Source: Blakeslea trispora
Taxonomy: Eukaryota > Mucoromycota > Mucoromycetes > Mucorales > Choanephoraceae
NCBI GenBank assembly: GCA_025331445.1
Contig: JAIWNE010000213.1
Coordinates: 1-30,981, forward strand
DNA: 30,981 nt
Direction of reading: 5' to 3'
Below, in pieces: positions 19,915 to 28,734 of this stretch (the stretch's first letter is position 1; every line of letters begins with the position of its first letter). The translations under genes were made by a program, and so were the position numbers. A model generated the notes under the pieces. That model did no database searches. It saw only the letters and a list, made by a program, of their open reading frames with translations, and was not told where the DNA came from.

Positions 19915-20238
19915 AAAGCCCCTTAGCCCAAGAGACTCCCGTAAGGCATGCCAACCCTACAAGGAGAGAGAAGTAACCACACCCTTCTCTAGACACCAGA
20001 ACCAGAGAGACACCAGAGAAGTACGGGGGCCAATTGGACCCGCGTAAGCACGTATACATTGCAAAACCATCATCCAAATACCTGTCAGGCCAGATACTAT
20101 ACGCGACAACCGAGAGACAGAAAACCTACTTGCTGCTGGAACCTTGAGAGTCTTGATCACCTAGCGGAAAACCTACTTGCTGTTGGAACCTTGAGATTCT
20201 TGACCACCTGGCGGCAAGCCCACTTGCAAGGGCGGATA
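19915..20238. other. G+C-richer patch, possible solo LTR or other repeat
   Basis: About 320 bp has visibly higher G+C and fewer homopolymers than both flanks, with abrupt edges. It contains CTTCTCT...AGAGAAG inverted arms at about 19984-20021 and ends in a 47-bp tandem repeat. Short ORFs cross it on both strands without protein features. It looks like an inserted repeat such as a solo LTR or a SINE, but no defining ends (TG...CA with target duplication) or pol III boxes could be fixed. Confidence 0.35.
20120..20234 (+). repeat. 47-bp tandem repeat, about 2.4 copies
   Basis: Two 47-bp units (20120-20166 and 20167-20213) begin GAAAACCTACTTGCTG and end CACCT(A/G)GCG, differing at four positions. 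A third partial, diverged unit (GCAAGCCCACTTGCAAGGGC) follows to 20234. Confidence 0.8.
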
Positions 20239-22140
20239 AAGAGAAAGAAAAAAAAAAGAGGGGGAAAGCTTTACTGTTTTATATTTATTCATCTGAGTGA
20301 AATCGGAGTCTTCCCTCGATTTTTTTTTTTGCATGAAAAAAATAGCAAAAAAAAAAGAACGCGTCTTCTTTTGTCACATGTAAATCGCGCTACATTTTTG
20401 GATTTTGTTTAAAAGGGAAAACGCGCTTTTTTTCTACAATTAAAAAAAAAAAAAAAAAAAAAAGGCTTTGACCATTCACCTTATCAAGCTCTCGCTTTAC
20501 TTTTTCTCACTCATCACAATGATTTACTTGCCAACAATTGAATCGGTCACTCTTTTTTTTCTTTAGAAGAAGAAAAAAGAAGAAACGTGAAAAGGATTAA
20601 CAATCACATAGTGAGGTTGTGTTACGATTTGAAGCTTAATATGATTATACACACTGAGTTTGCTTTTGTGTCATGTCAAGGATATCGTACGAGTGAAGGG
20701 AAAATAGCCTAAAATAAGGTTTTACATAAAAGAAAAAATTAGGGAGGCCTAGATACTACGCGGAAAAAAAAAACTTGAAACGCTTGAGACCTTCTTTATA
20801 GACAAAATATACAGTATCACCAATTAGCTTAATATGCGACTATTCTGCTTTCCGTTGTATAGATATGTACTGGATTATTTGGTTTGACTGTAATTATGTG
20901 TTCTTTTCTCCTTCTATAAGAAAAGCAATAAACAAAAGGGTTGATATTTTACATTTAATAGTCAATAGTCTAAATGAACTGAGAATTGTTTAAATCTGCA
21001 TAAGTTACACGACAAAGAACAAAAGATAGAGCGTACTGTCTGCATGATTGTTTTTAATTTTTTTTGGTGTTTTTATTTACGTAGTATCCTGTTATACTGC
21101 ATAAATTACATTGTTGCTTATTTTTTCTATTGCTATTACCATTGCTAATGTACTCGGTCTCAAAAAGAAAAAGAAAGGATGGTAAATGTAGTTTTTTTGA
21201 TGGATTTCATCCTCTTTTATTTTGTTACTATTTTGTATGGAATAGTGTGTTGTTTGAAAGAAAAAAGAGACAATAACGCGATCCTTTTGAAAGCGTTGCA
21301 CAGACCACATCATCATTTTGACGTAAAGAAAACTACGCACCCAGATGCCAAATGTAGTAGATGACCCGAGTTTGTATGAGAGAGATAGAGGGAAAAAAGA
21401 TATTTCATTGGTAGGGAAGGTAGCATTTGCTTATCTTGTGAAAAGATGTCAAAGTGGGGGGGATCCTCTATTATGAGTACACAAGAAGCATGCAAAAATT
21501 CAAGGATCCAATCAATTTTTTTTTTCGTTTTTCTCCGTTTCCCTGGTCAAGTAGTCAAGTCTATTCTCTTTTTCTGGTTCCTCAAATAGTCAAGTGCTTT
21601 CTCTTCCTCTGATCCTTCAAGTAGTCAAGTTTCCTCTCTCTTCTTCTGGTATGCGTTGGTATGCAGCCAGAATCTATTTGGTGTGTTCTAGAATATTCTT
21701 TTTCAACTCACTTGTCATAGGAAATGTACATGTTTAGTCATTCCAAGTAATCAATCGCCTTCGTCTTGGATGAGTGGATGGGCTTTAGATGCAATTGCTT
21801 GTCTATAGATTCTCAATGAACTAAACGTCCTAAGCTATCTTTTTTAGCTGCAGTGGTTCTAGTCAGTGATCTCTCTAAAAGGAGATTGCTGGCCCTGAAT
21901 TGTGAATGCTAGACTTGACAAAGGCTTACTGACTCATTTCAAAAACTTGTTTCTCTACATAACGGACTTCATGGTTGATACTTAATTGATGGCTCTCTTT
22001 GGTTTATAAAGCAAGAAAAGATTATTTATATTTAAAGATTATAAAACAAGTCGTTTATTTCACATAGCCTTCTTTCTTCATAATGGCTTTTACAACAAGC
22101 TTTTGACAATAAACTGTTGATTATTTTTGTATAGCTAACG
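20239..22140. other. Long AT-rich intergenic region, no gene seen
   Basis: About 1.9 kb has no frame with recognisable protein content. It contains a poly(A) run of about 22 nt near 20442-20463, several A/T homopolymers and one 35-bp tandem repeat (listed separately). Short frames such as 21092-21340 (-) and 21179-21364 (+) overlap each other and lack features. Regulatory or non-coding RNA content cannot be excluded. Confidence 0.5.
21547..21651 (+). repeat. 35-bp tandem repeat, three copies
   Basis: Three 35-bp units begin TCAAGTAGTCAAGT (second unit TCAAATAGTCAAGT) and continue with a CT-rich half ending CTGGTTCC, CTGATCCT or CTGGTA. Within each unit the pentamer TCAAG also recurs. Confidence 0.85.
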
Positions 22141-22519
22141 ATTATTGCTATTTGCCTTTATCTTCATACATACCGAATACACTCTTGATAGCATGCTGAA
22201 GTCCATCTTATACCTTGGCAGAGTGAATCTTTCTATTTCCAACATCAAGTATCTGTCCTGGTCCCCGTCTTGTTCTGTCTTGATGTCTTGACATCATATG
22301 AGGTAGGCAACAATGTCGAATCCACACATGTGTATGCCGAGCACATGTGCTCTAAGCACCTGAACGGGTTGGGGATTTGGTCTCAACCACAAGGAGATGG
22401 CATTCATCACTCTTATAGCAAAGTCTCCCGTCAGCTTTATACTGTTGGAATGTGGTTTTGTTTGCTTCTGGAATATAAGCATAACTGCCTTGTAAAGAGC
22501 AAATGTTGTCCCAAGAGTG
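22141..22519 (-). pseudogene. Fragment of a possible Mucorales-specific protein family, possible nuclease-fold relic
   Basis: One minus-strand frame (22519-22352) encodes HSWDNICSLQGSYAYIPEAN, then YKADGRLCYKSDECHLLVVE and TKSPTRSGA before a stop. The DG...HLLVVETK pattern resembles the strand-strand core of PD-(D/E)XK-like domains (Asp, then ExK), which I associate with expanded Mucorales hypothetical proteins. Downstream, in another frame near 22150-22205, YKMDF reads like the C-terminal part of the same kind of protein. Stops and frame changes make it a relic. A competing open frame (22294-22560) across the same DNA is longer but has no such pattern. Confidence 0.35.
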
Positions 22520-22564
22520 AAGAAAGAAAAGGGAGAAAAGATTACAGTCAAAAGAAACAAATAA

Positions 22565-22625
22565 AATCAGGATGTTATGGCTAGAAAGCTCTTTTTCTTT
22601 CCAAGCATACTATGACATCCTGATT
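22565..22625. repeat. Short inverted repeat (16-bp arms)
   Basis: The arms AATCAGGATGTTATGG (22565-22580) and, reverse complemented, AATCAGGATGTCATAG (22610-22625) match at 14 of 16 positions around a 29-nt loop. It could be a tiny MITE or a transcript hairpin. No target duplication is evident. Confidence 0.5.
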
Positions 22626-22663
22626 CATTCAAGTCTATTTCTTGTAGAATGGCTATCAATCAC

Positions 22664-22702
22664 GGTTAAATTTCAGGGTGAAACTTCTTGAATATATCTC
22701 TA
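22664..22702 (-). repeat. Isolated terminal inverted repeat of the DDE element family
   Basis: GGTTAAATTTCAGGGTGAAA followed by CTTCTTGAATATATCTC and TA matches the right end of the element at 27751-27784 (TTCAGGGCGAAACATTTTG, then AATATATCTC). Only this end is seen here; neither the opposite end nor transposase remnants were found next to it. Confidence 0.65.
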
Positions 22703-24025
22703 CATATAATTTCTGATCTAATATTGAGCTAAGTGAGATCATGGGCAAGGGTGGGTGAGACCTGTATATTTCCTTTTCTGGTTCCTCTTGTCTTAAACGC
22801 AATTTCTATTATTAATTCATAAATAAAGCTGTCCATTATAAACCTGAAATCCGTCAGAATCCATTGGGTGGCAGTTAGAACATCATTTCCCATAAATTAC
22901 TCTTCAAGATATGAGAAAGAAGGGGGTTTAGATTTGTTACTATACCTAAATGTAAAATAAAGTGTGGCTCTGAGAGCATTAACCACATTTTCTGTCTTCG
23001 CTTCGGCAACATTTTGGTTAGTTTTGGGGCAGACATTGCATCAGGAAAGTTTCACCAATTCATATTCTATGTCTTTAACATGCGAAAAAAAGGCTTCCAA
23101 TTCAAGTTTGTTGGTTGGTATATCAGTTTTAATCTACCTATTCTATTCAACGTAGTTTCTTTTTCCCATGAAATAAAGGTATAAATAGCAAGCTTGTGGA
23201 ATCAAAAAGCAAGCCATCGTCTTTCTCTTTTCAAAACTTTTTCTCGATTCTTTCTTGGTCTCTATGCTTCTCAACTCTTTCTCTGGCTCTCTGGCTCTCT
23301 GGCTCTCTGGCTCTCTGGCTCTCTGGCTCTCTGGCTCTCTGGCTCTCTGGCTCTCTGGCTCTCTGGCTCTATGACTCTCTGACTCTCTGACTCTCTGACT
23401 CTCTGACTCTACACCTCCCTCTATAAAGCTTTAGTCCTGACCTCCTAGGTCTGTCTCGTTAATCTGACTTGGTTTCATAGAGTCTTGCTGAAGGTGGGTA
23501 TTAATCAGCACAAATTTAAAATATTGCATAATGATTGATGCCGTAGACTTATAAAGGGTTCCATAATTCTCTGTTTCTTTTCTCTTTCCGGTTCTCTCCC
23601 TTCTCGTCCTCTTTTCGTGATTTTTTTATCGTTTTCTTCATCTCTTTTGTCACTGTCGTTGCCTTTTTTTCTTCCCTAGCTACAGTTTACTAAGGAATCC
23701 CATTTTCTTGTCATTTTGACCATGTACCACCTCCAATGTAGTCCTGTAAGGTTAAAGATGTTACCGTAAGTAACTGTAAATACTTTTCTGTTATTCATTG
23801 TACTAACTTGGTTCTTTTCTTTTTTTCTTTCTCGTATCTCTTCTTGGTAATCGATCTGGTTTACTTTGTCATTCATCAGCATCCATATTTGGTTTTTTGT
23901 TTGTCCAACTTTGATTTTTCTAACAACCAAATTCACATGCTGAACTGTCTGATCTTAAAGTTGATACACCATACACGTACGAATTTTTGCCCATACCAAG
24001 ACTTTCCCTATTACTTTTACAAGCA
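22703..24025. other. Region upstream of the 9-exon gene, includes 8-bp minisatellite
   Basis: No coding gene is supported. The frames at 22964-23155 and 23194-23390 translate AT-rich DNA and the minisatellite. A T/CT-rich section near 23575-23670 and 23800-23835 may be promoter or leader for the gene beginning at 24026. An additional unseen 5' exon in this stretch cannot be excluded. Confidence 0.4.
23281..23408 (+). repeat. 8-bp minisatellite, 16 units, two variant types
   Basis: Eleven perfect CTCTGGCT units (23281-23368) are followed by one CTATGACT and four CTCTGACT units (23377-23408). The two variants are fully segregated. Because the unit is 8 bp, two forward frames stay open and produce artificial Leu/Ala/Trp/Ser repeat peptides. 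Confidence 0.95.
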
Positions 24026-25895
24026 ATGTCTAACACGCAATCTCACAGCGCTCGAAATCAAACTGATGCTTTATCAGAAAGTAAGGAAAGGTTTTGATTG
24101 CTTTGCTTGTCACTTACACTTTTTGTAGAAATACGCCTTTATCTAGAAAATAGTACTGATCCAACCCTCGCATCTTTCTGTGCGGAAAATTTGGAGTTCT
24201 TGAAGCAACTTGCTTCTTCAATGCAGATGTGGGATGTTCTTCTCACTAGTCATTACAAAAACCGTTGTGCCGATCTAAAAAAACGATACGTAAGTTGATA
24301 CTGCTTTGATCTGGTGTATATTTAGGAAGCTAATTTTAGCCCTTTTCTTCTACTTTAGAAAAAAGGAAATTGGAAAGATATGCAAAAACAAATCAATCAA
24401 GAGAATACAGTAAAGTTTTTTTTGTAGCCTAGATATTATTGGAGAAATCTAACTTTTATAGGATGCTGGTTGTATTGATAATGCGTTGGCATCAAATACC
24501 AGACGTCTCTCCGAGGCTCAAAAAAAAGCTTTTGTTGATGCATACAACAAAATGGAAAATGAGAAGAAGTGGAAGATTGGCGAGAAATGCATCGAAGATA
24601 TCATGTTTGAAGTAGGAAGCCGCATGGAATATGAGCAGTAAGTGTTCTGTTTAAGTCTGAATAATTAAAAAGATGAGTTATTAATTTGTAAAGTGCTGCG
24701 CATTCCTGGATCTTTGATCCATTAGATGAGGTGTACGAAGAACACCTTGATGATGATGATGTTGAAAAGCTTACTGAGTTTGATATGCCAACCAATCCTG
24801 AAGTGAAAGCACTATTGAGCAAGTTCGCAAGCTGCGTAAGTAAAACAAAAAACAATGTAATTGTAAGTATTAACAAAATACACTCTATGTAGAGGTCAGC
24901 AAAGGATGTGGATGAGATGATTAGAAAATCAGACTATGACATGGATAAACAGTTTGATCTCTGGTGGATGATCAGAACAATCCAAGAAATGTTGTTGATG
25001 TTCAAGTCGAACAAAATAAACCTTCTAGACAAAGAAGGCTCTGAAGCTGATCTGGTTGCTCGTTTGTGGTGCTTGTTTAACCCTTTGTTTGAATTTTGTG
25101 GCTTTAACTGTACAAGGTATGTAGATATTGACGTAAAAGAAGAAAAGACTTAACTAATACAAATGCTGCTTTCTATCGTAAAGACCTGAAAGGGCTACAG
25201 CAGCAACTCAAAGACTGACCAACAATTTTTCTGTCACTGGCACCTCAAGAAGCCAACATTTTGCTTGTTCTTTGCCTGATTTAATCATCACAAAAGATGG
25301 TTATGAGTATGGTTGTGCTGAGTATGGCAAAGAAGATAAAAAACATGTGAATTTGGAAGAAGCAGTTGAGGGCAGTTTGAAGCTGCCAAAAGAAATGAAG
25401 AACTTGCTGGTGTGTTTGTTGTCGCGTGTTGGCAAAGCAGATATCGAGAAGATGAAGAAAGTGAAAACAATTGGCTTCTTATGCAATCGTAAGTGAAACT
25501 CAACATAAGTTTCAGCATATAAATTTACACATGTTTAAATTGCTTCTGAATAGATTTCCGAATGAATTGCATGATCATCGACCAGCCCTTTGGGTATGCT
25601 TGCCGCCTTGTGAAGATAAATGAAGTCAGCATTCCCTCGAAAATTGAAGATATGCCAGCAAAGTTTAGTCGAGTGCTTGATGTTGCCTGGAAAATGAAGG
25701 TAAGCACATAGTTTTTTCTGTTTGCTTACAATGTCATTTCTGAATTAACAATTTTTTTTTTCAAAGGAAATTGCTCGAGGAGTAGAAGGCGTTTTGTCAG
25801 CAGAAGATGAAGAGCCTTCTGTTGTGAGAAAGCGAAAGGGCAGAGATCTGCCATTGAATGTAAATAACCTCAAGCAATTCAAGAGGGAAAATTAA
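24026..25895 (+). CDS. Hypothetical protein, probably Mucorales-specific family, nine exons
   Basis: Exons 24026-24080, 24129-24289, 24359-24409, 24462-24637, 24694-24835, 24893-25116, 25184-25488, 25554-25699 and 25767-25895 join in phase at all eight junctions, giving 462 residues with no internal stop. Introns are 48-77 nt with GTAAGT-like donors. The N-terminal half is charged and helical (for example SEAQKKAFVDAYNKMENEKK). From about residue 300 the sequence has LPDLIITKDGYEYGCAEYGK (Pro301-Asp302, Glu311, Glu316, Lys319), followed by a helical segment LPKEMKNLLVCLL and alternating strands. That layout resembles a PD-(D/E)XK nuclease-like core, though the ExxK spacing is not classical. 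The C terminus is basic (VRKRKGRDLPLNVNNL), possibly a nuclear signal. I associate the family with Mucorales expansions but know no function. The start is the ATG that gives correct phase into exon 2; earlier exons are possible. Confidence 0.75.
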
Positions 25896-26081
25896 AAGCC
25901 TGTACTTCGTTTGTGCTTTCATGTGGCTCGCAATGGCATGTTTTTTAGAGATATATTCAGAAAGTCTCGCCCCGAAAATCAACCTTTTTATTGTTGTTGT
26001 GACTACACCATGAGTAATGTGTTTACAGGGTTAAGAATACCATGGTTAAATGGCGCTCTTCTTTCTCCTTCATCTTTATTA

Positions 26082-26242
26082 CAGTCAGACCTATTGAACT
26101 TGGCGTTTCATAAAAATTAATGGTGCATTCGTCAATATTGCTTCATCCTAATTTGAGTTGTAAGAGTGTCTACTGAGATGAAACAATATTGGCAAATGCG
26201 CCATTAATTTTTATGAAACGCCAAGTTCAATAGGTCTGACTG
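26082..26242. mobile_element. 161-bp MITE with about 65-bp terminal inverted repeats and TA target duplication
   Basis: The arms begin CAGTCAGACCTATTGAACTT on each strand and stay paired for about 65 bp with about four mismatches, leaving an unpaired centre of about 31 bp. TA flanks both sides (26080-26081 and 26243-26244). There is no coding capacity. The CAGTCAGACC start resembles pogo/Fot1-type ends, so it was probably moved by a pogo-like transposase elsewhere in the genome. It sits between the left TIR and the transposase frame of the surrounding element. Confidence 0.92.
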
Positions 26243-26381
26243 TACAAGCAAAGATTAGAAAACGTTTTTTTCCAACCACCATCTTAGATTCCCGTCAATT
26301 CTCAAATGAAACCTATGGCCTTTTGAGTCGCTTCTACAATGTAATCATCGATAAAAAAACTTTGAGATCGTCAGTGTAGGT

Positions 26382-27584
26382 TTGAACCGTCGAATTTTTT
26401 TTGGCAAGCTTCTTGACATCACAACACACGCAATTGCCCAATTCAATGACAAGTTAGAACCTTCCGAAAAGAAGACCATGGGCTGTCCTCGTCGAAATAT
26501 AGCTCTGCCATTAAAGACATTATCAAAGAAAACAATCAGATTGGACATCAAACACTGTAAGATCTACAGCAAAAGCGCTAAAAGACTCTTACCAGATTGA
26601 TGTATCGTGTCAAGTTCTTCTGCGAGATTTTCATGCTCTAAACATGAGATATAAGAAAGGTGAAAGAAGAAACATAAATCATGATGCTCCACAAAACATC
26701 AGTTACCGTTATGTGTATGTCGATCAAAGACTTCAGAACTTGAATGGTAACTGTCAACCAATTATGCCAGAAGTGTTCCTCGATGAGTCTTATTGTCACT
26801 TGATCCATTATGCTCAAAAGACTTGGATTACTGTCGATGGCATTGTGAATGAGATTGGACGAAAGCCAATGATGGTAACATTTGCTGCCTTTATTGTATT
26901 CAAAAGAGACAGAAGATGCAATGCCAAAGTTATTGAAGGCAGTGTAACAGTATGGCCAGTCAATGAAGGTAAGGATGTAAACCCAGGTTATCATGTACAT
27001 TTCACATGTGAAGAATTTGAGCAGCTGTTTGAGAGATTATGCCAATCGCTTGTTGAGTATGGCGGCTGTATAATCCATATGGATGGTGCATCCTACCACA
27101 AGTCCCGAATCAACCCTGTGTCAACTTCAGCAGATAGAAAGGAAACTATATAGCAGCGGTTCCTAAACAAAGGGTATTTAGAGGTGGTTGAGGAGGATGC
27201 TGTTCCAAAATGACCAAAACAGCTCTTTTGACAATGGTCAAAGGCTTACAAATAACGCCAGTATATGCCTGTTATAATATTGCCAGGCGATACAATCGCA
27301 AGTTGGCAATTACGCCACCATATCACTGCGAGCTACAGCTCATATAAAAGGTATGGTCAACAGTGAAGACACCTATCAGCTTTGATCCAGATTTAAGTGA
27401 AACTGCCAAAAATATTAAAGAAAAATTGGACAACAGCCTAAAGAATGTCCCAGAATAAAGTCTTCTTTCGCTTTGAAAAGATTATGTCAACAAGGCAAAG
27501 GAGTACAAAGAGAGGTCTTTTGAAAAACAATCTCACAATCAAGCCTAAAGAAGAAAAGGATGATGCTGAAGTGGCTTCTTCCTA
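26382..27584 (+). pseudogene. Broken DDE transposase of the TIR element (copy B)
   Basis: The plus strand carries the N-terminal region (FFGKLLDITTHAIAQFNDKL), the HTH region in another frame (KYSSAIKDIIKENNQIGHQT, then ALKDSYQIDVSCQVLLRD), a long open segment 26644-27153 with YKKGERRNINHD, PEVFLDESYCHLIHYAQKTW, GRKPMMVTFAAFIV, CIIHMDGASYHKSR, then NKGYLEVVEEDAVP after a stop, ITPPYHCELQLI (Glu block, near 27311-27346), a segment VKTPISFDPDLSETAKNI and a basic tail ending GLLKNNLTIKP...VASS with a stop at 27584. The catalytic D-D-E blocks are all visible, in the order of Tc1/IS630-type enzymes. At least three stops or frameshifts (near 26570, 27151, 27212 and 27460) break it. Read together with copy A, the two give most of the ancestral domain order. 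Confidence 0.8.
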
Positions 27585-27784
27585 AGTTTAAATTTCTTTA
27601 TAGATTGTCTGTATTTTTAAAAACTGCTAGCTTGAGCTGAATCTGTTCGATTTTAACAAAACCTGCATTAAACGAAATTGCAACTTTTTTCTGAATGAAT
27701 GGTGCTACTTTCATAAAATTCTAATCATTACAACTTGAGGAAATGAAAGCCGATTCAGGGCGAAACATTTTGAATATATCTCTA

Positions 27785-27900
27785 TAGGGATAGGGATTTA
27801 AAACTAAAAAACTAAAAACATCTAAAGTCCGTCAAACCGCCTTATTTTGTTTCAAATGGCCCATGCTTGGACGTTATTTTCGTAATTTCCTTTCTTTGGT
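27785..27900. other. Spacer between TIR element and tandem repeat
   Basis: The stretch is AT-rich with short direct repeats (GGGATAGGGATT and AAACTAAAAAACTAAAAAC at about 27787-27820) and no coding potential. Confidence 0.4.
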
Positions 27901-28246
27901 GTCATTCTCAACACTGTTATTTCTAAATGATTGATCACGCCTGAGGGATCTTTCAACACAAACTGATTGACCGGCAGAACCTCTGTTCAATTCATTTCGC
28001 TTGCTGATCACGCCTGAGGGATCTTTCAGCACAAACTGATTGACCGGCAGAGCCTCTGTTCAGCATGCTTTTTCCATGTCGTTCTCAACACTATTATTTC
28101 TAAAATGATTGATCACGCCTGAGGATCTTTCAACACAAACTGATTGACCGGCAGAACCTCTGTTCAATTCATTTCGCTTGCTGATCACGCCTGAGGGATC
28201 TTCAGCACAAACTGATTGACCGGCAGAGCCTCTGTTCAGCATGCTG
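27901..28246 (+). repeat. Two-level tandem repeat: 177-bp period built from about 58-bp subunits
   Basis: Two higher-order units start at 27901 and 28078 (GTC(A/G)TTCTCAACACT). Each contains two subunits of about 58 bp beginning TGATCACGCCTGAGG and ending CCGGCAG(A/G)(A/G)CCTCTGTTCA. Subunit type A is followed by ATTCATTTCGCTTGC and type B by GCATGCT, so the order is A-B-A-B. The units differ by a few single bases and one-base deletions, so the array arose by duplication of an A-B pair. The minus-strand frame across it is a repeat artefact. Confidence 0.93.
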
Positions 28247-28727
28247 TACGTAACGCAGTGAGTAGCTTACCTATGTTCTAATCCTGCAAATGTAGCATTT
28301 AGCAAAGCAGCTTACATAAAGAGTCTTCTTCTTGACAAACATCATGTTACTTCTGCAAGGTATCAACACATATAAACATGCTCATCAATCACAGTCTTAG
28401 CCTAGTTTGATTTTCTCATGTACAATGGCTTTAAGAATAATACAAGTCCTTTTTGCACGATAAGTTATTAGCAGTACGACTAGAAAAAAATTAGAATGCT
28501 TTGAACAATTACAACGTTCGGTGTCTTGCACTCTTTCAGCAATAAACCAATGTCATAGCGGGTCCTGGCTGAAGCTTCATGTATGGAATTTGTATAACCT
28601 TTCTTCGTAGTTAGTCCAATCTTGTGGATATCTCTCAGCAAAGTCGTATCCGAAGCCTTATGCTAGGGGTTCCTGGGCTGTCTGTGTTGTTTTTGGTATG
28701 CTTTGATACTGAAATTTGCTAGGAGAC
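28247..28727. other. Spacer before repeat copy 2, no gene seen
   Basis: About 480 bp shows no convincing reading frame or repeat structure. It abuts the duplicated block at 28728 and shares no visible sequence with the corresponding flank of copy 1 (16,040-16,562), so the left edge of the duplication is sharp. Confidence 0.45.
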
Positions 28728-28734
28728 TCAAGGT

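Larger units (their letters stand above)
25948..27782 (+). mobile_element. TIR-bounded DDE transposon (Tc1/IS630 superfamily), decayed, with nested MITE
   Basis: The left end GAGATATATTCAGAAAGTCT (25948) and the right end (reverse complement GAGATATATTCAAAATGTTT, ending at 27782) are inverted repeats of about 30 bp with several mismatches. They are flanked by TA at 25946-25947 and 27783-27784, the target duplication typical of the superfamily. The element is 1835 bp, of which about 163 bp is a later MITE insertion (26082-26242 plus TA). It carries one broken transposase frame on the plus strand. Copy A at 18640-19777 and an isolated end at 22664-22702 belong to the same family. Confidence 0.85.

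Noticed and set aside
19654..19926. 90-residue plus-strand frame after the DDE copy A
   Set aside because: It spans the transposon terminus and A-runs; the matching region in the other copy is non-coding.
21092..21364. Overlapping frames on both strands (82 and 61 residues)
   Set aside because: They overlap on opposite strands, have AT-driven composition, and show no leader or splice support.
23281..23408. CRISPR-like array
   Set aside because: Contiguous 8-bp units without spacers are a minisatellite.
27901..28246. CRISPR-like array of about 58-bp repeats
   Set aside because: The linkers between subunits repeat in A-B order and are not unique spacers, and the context is a fungal nuclear genome.
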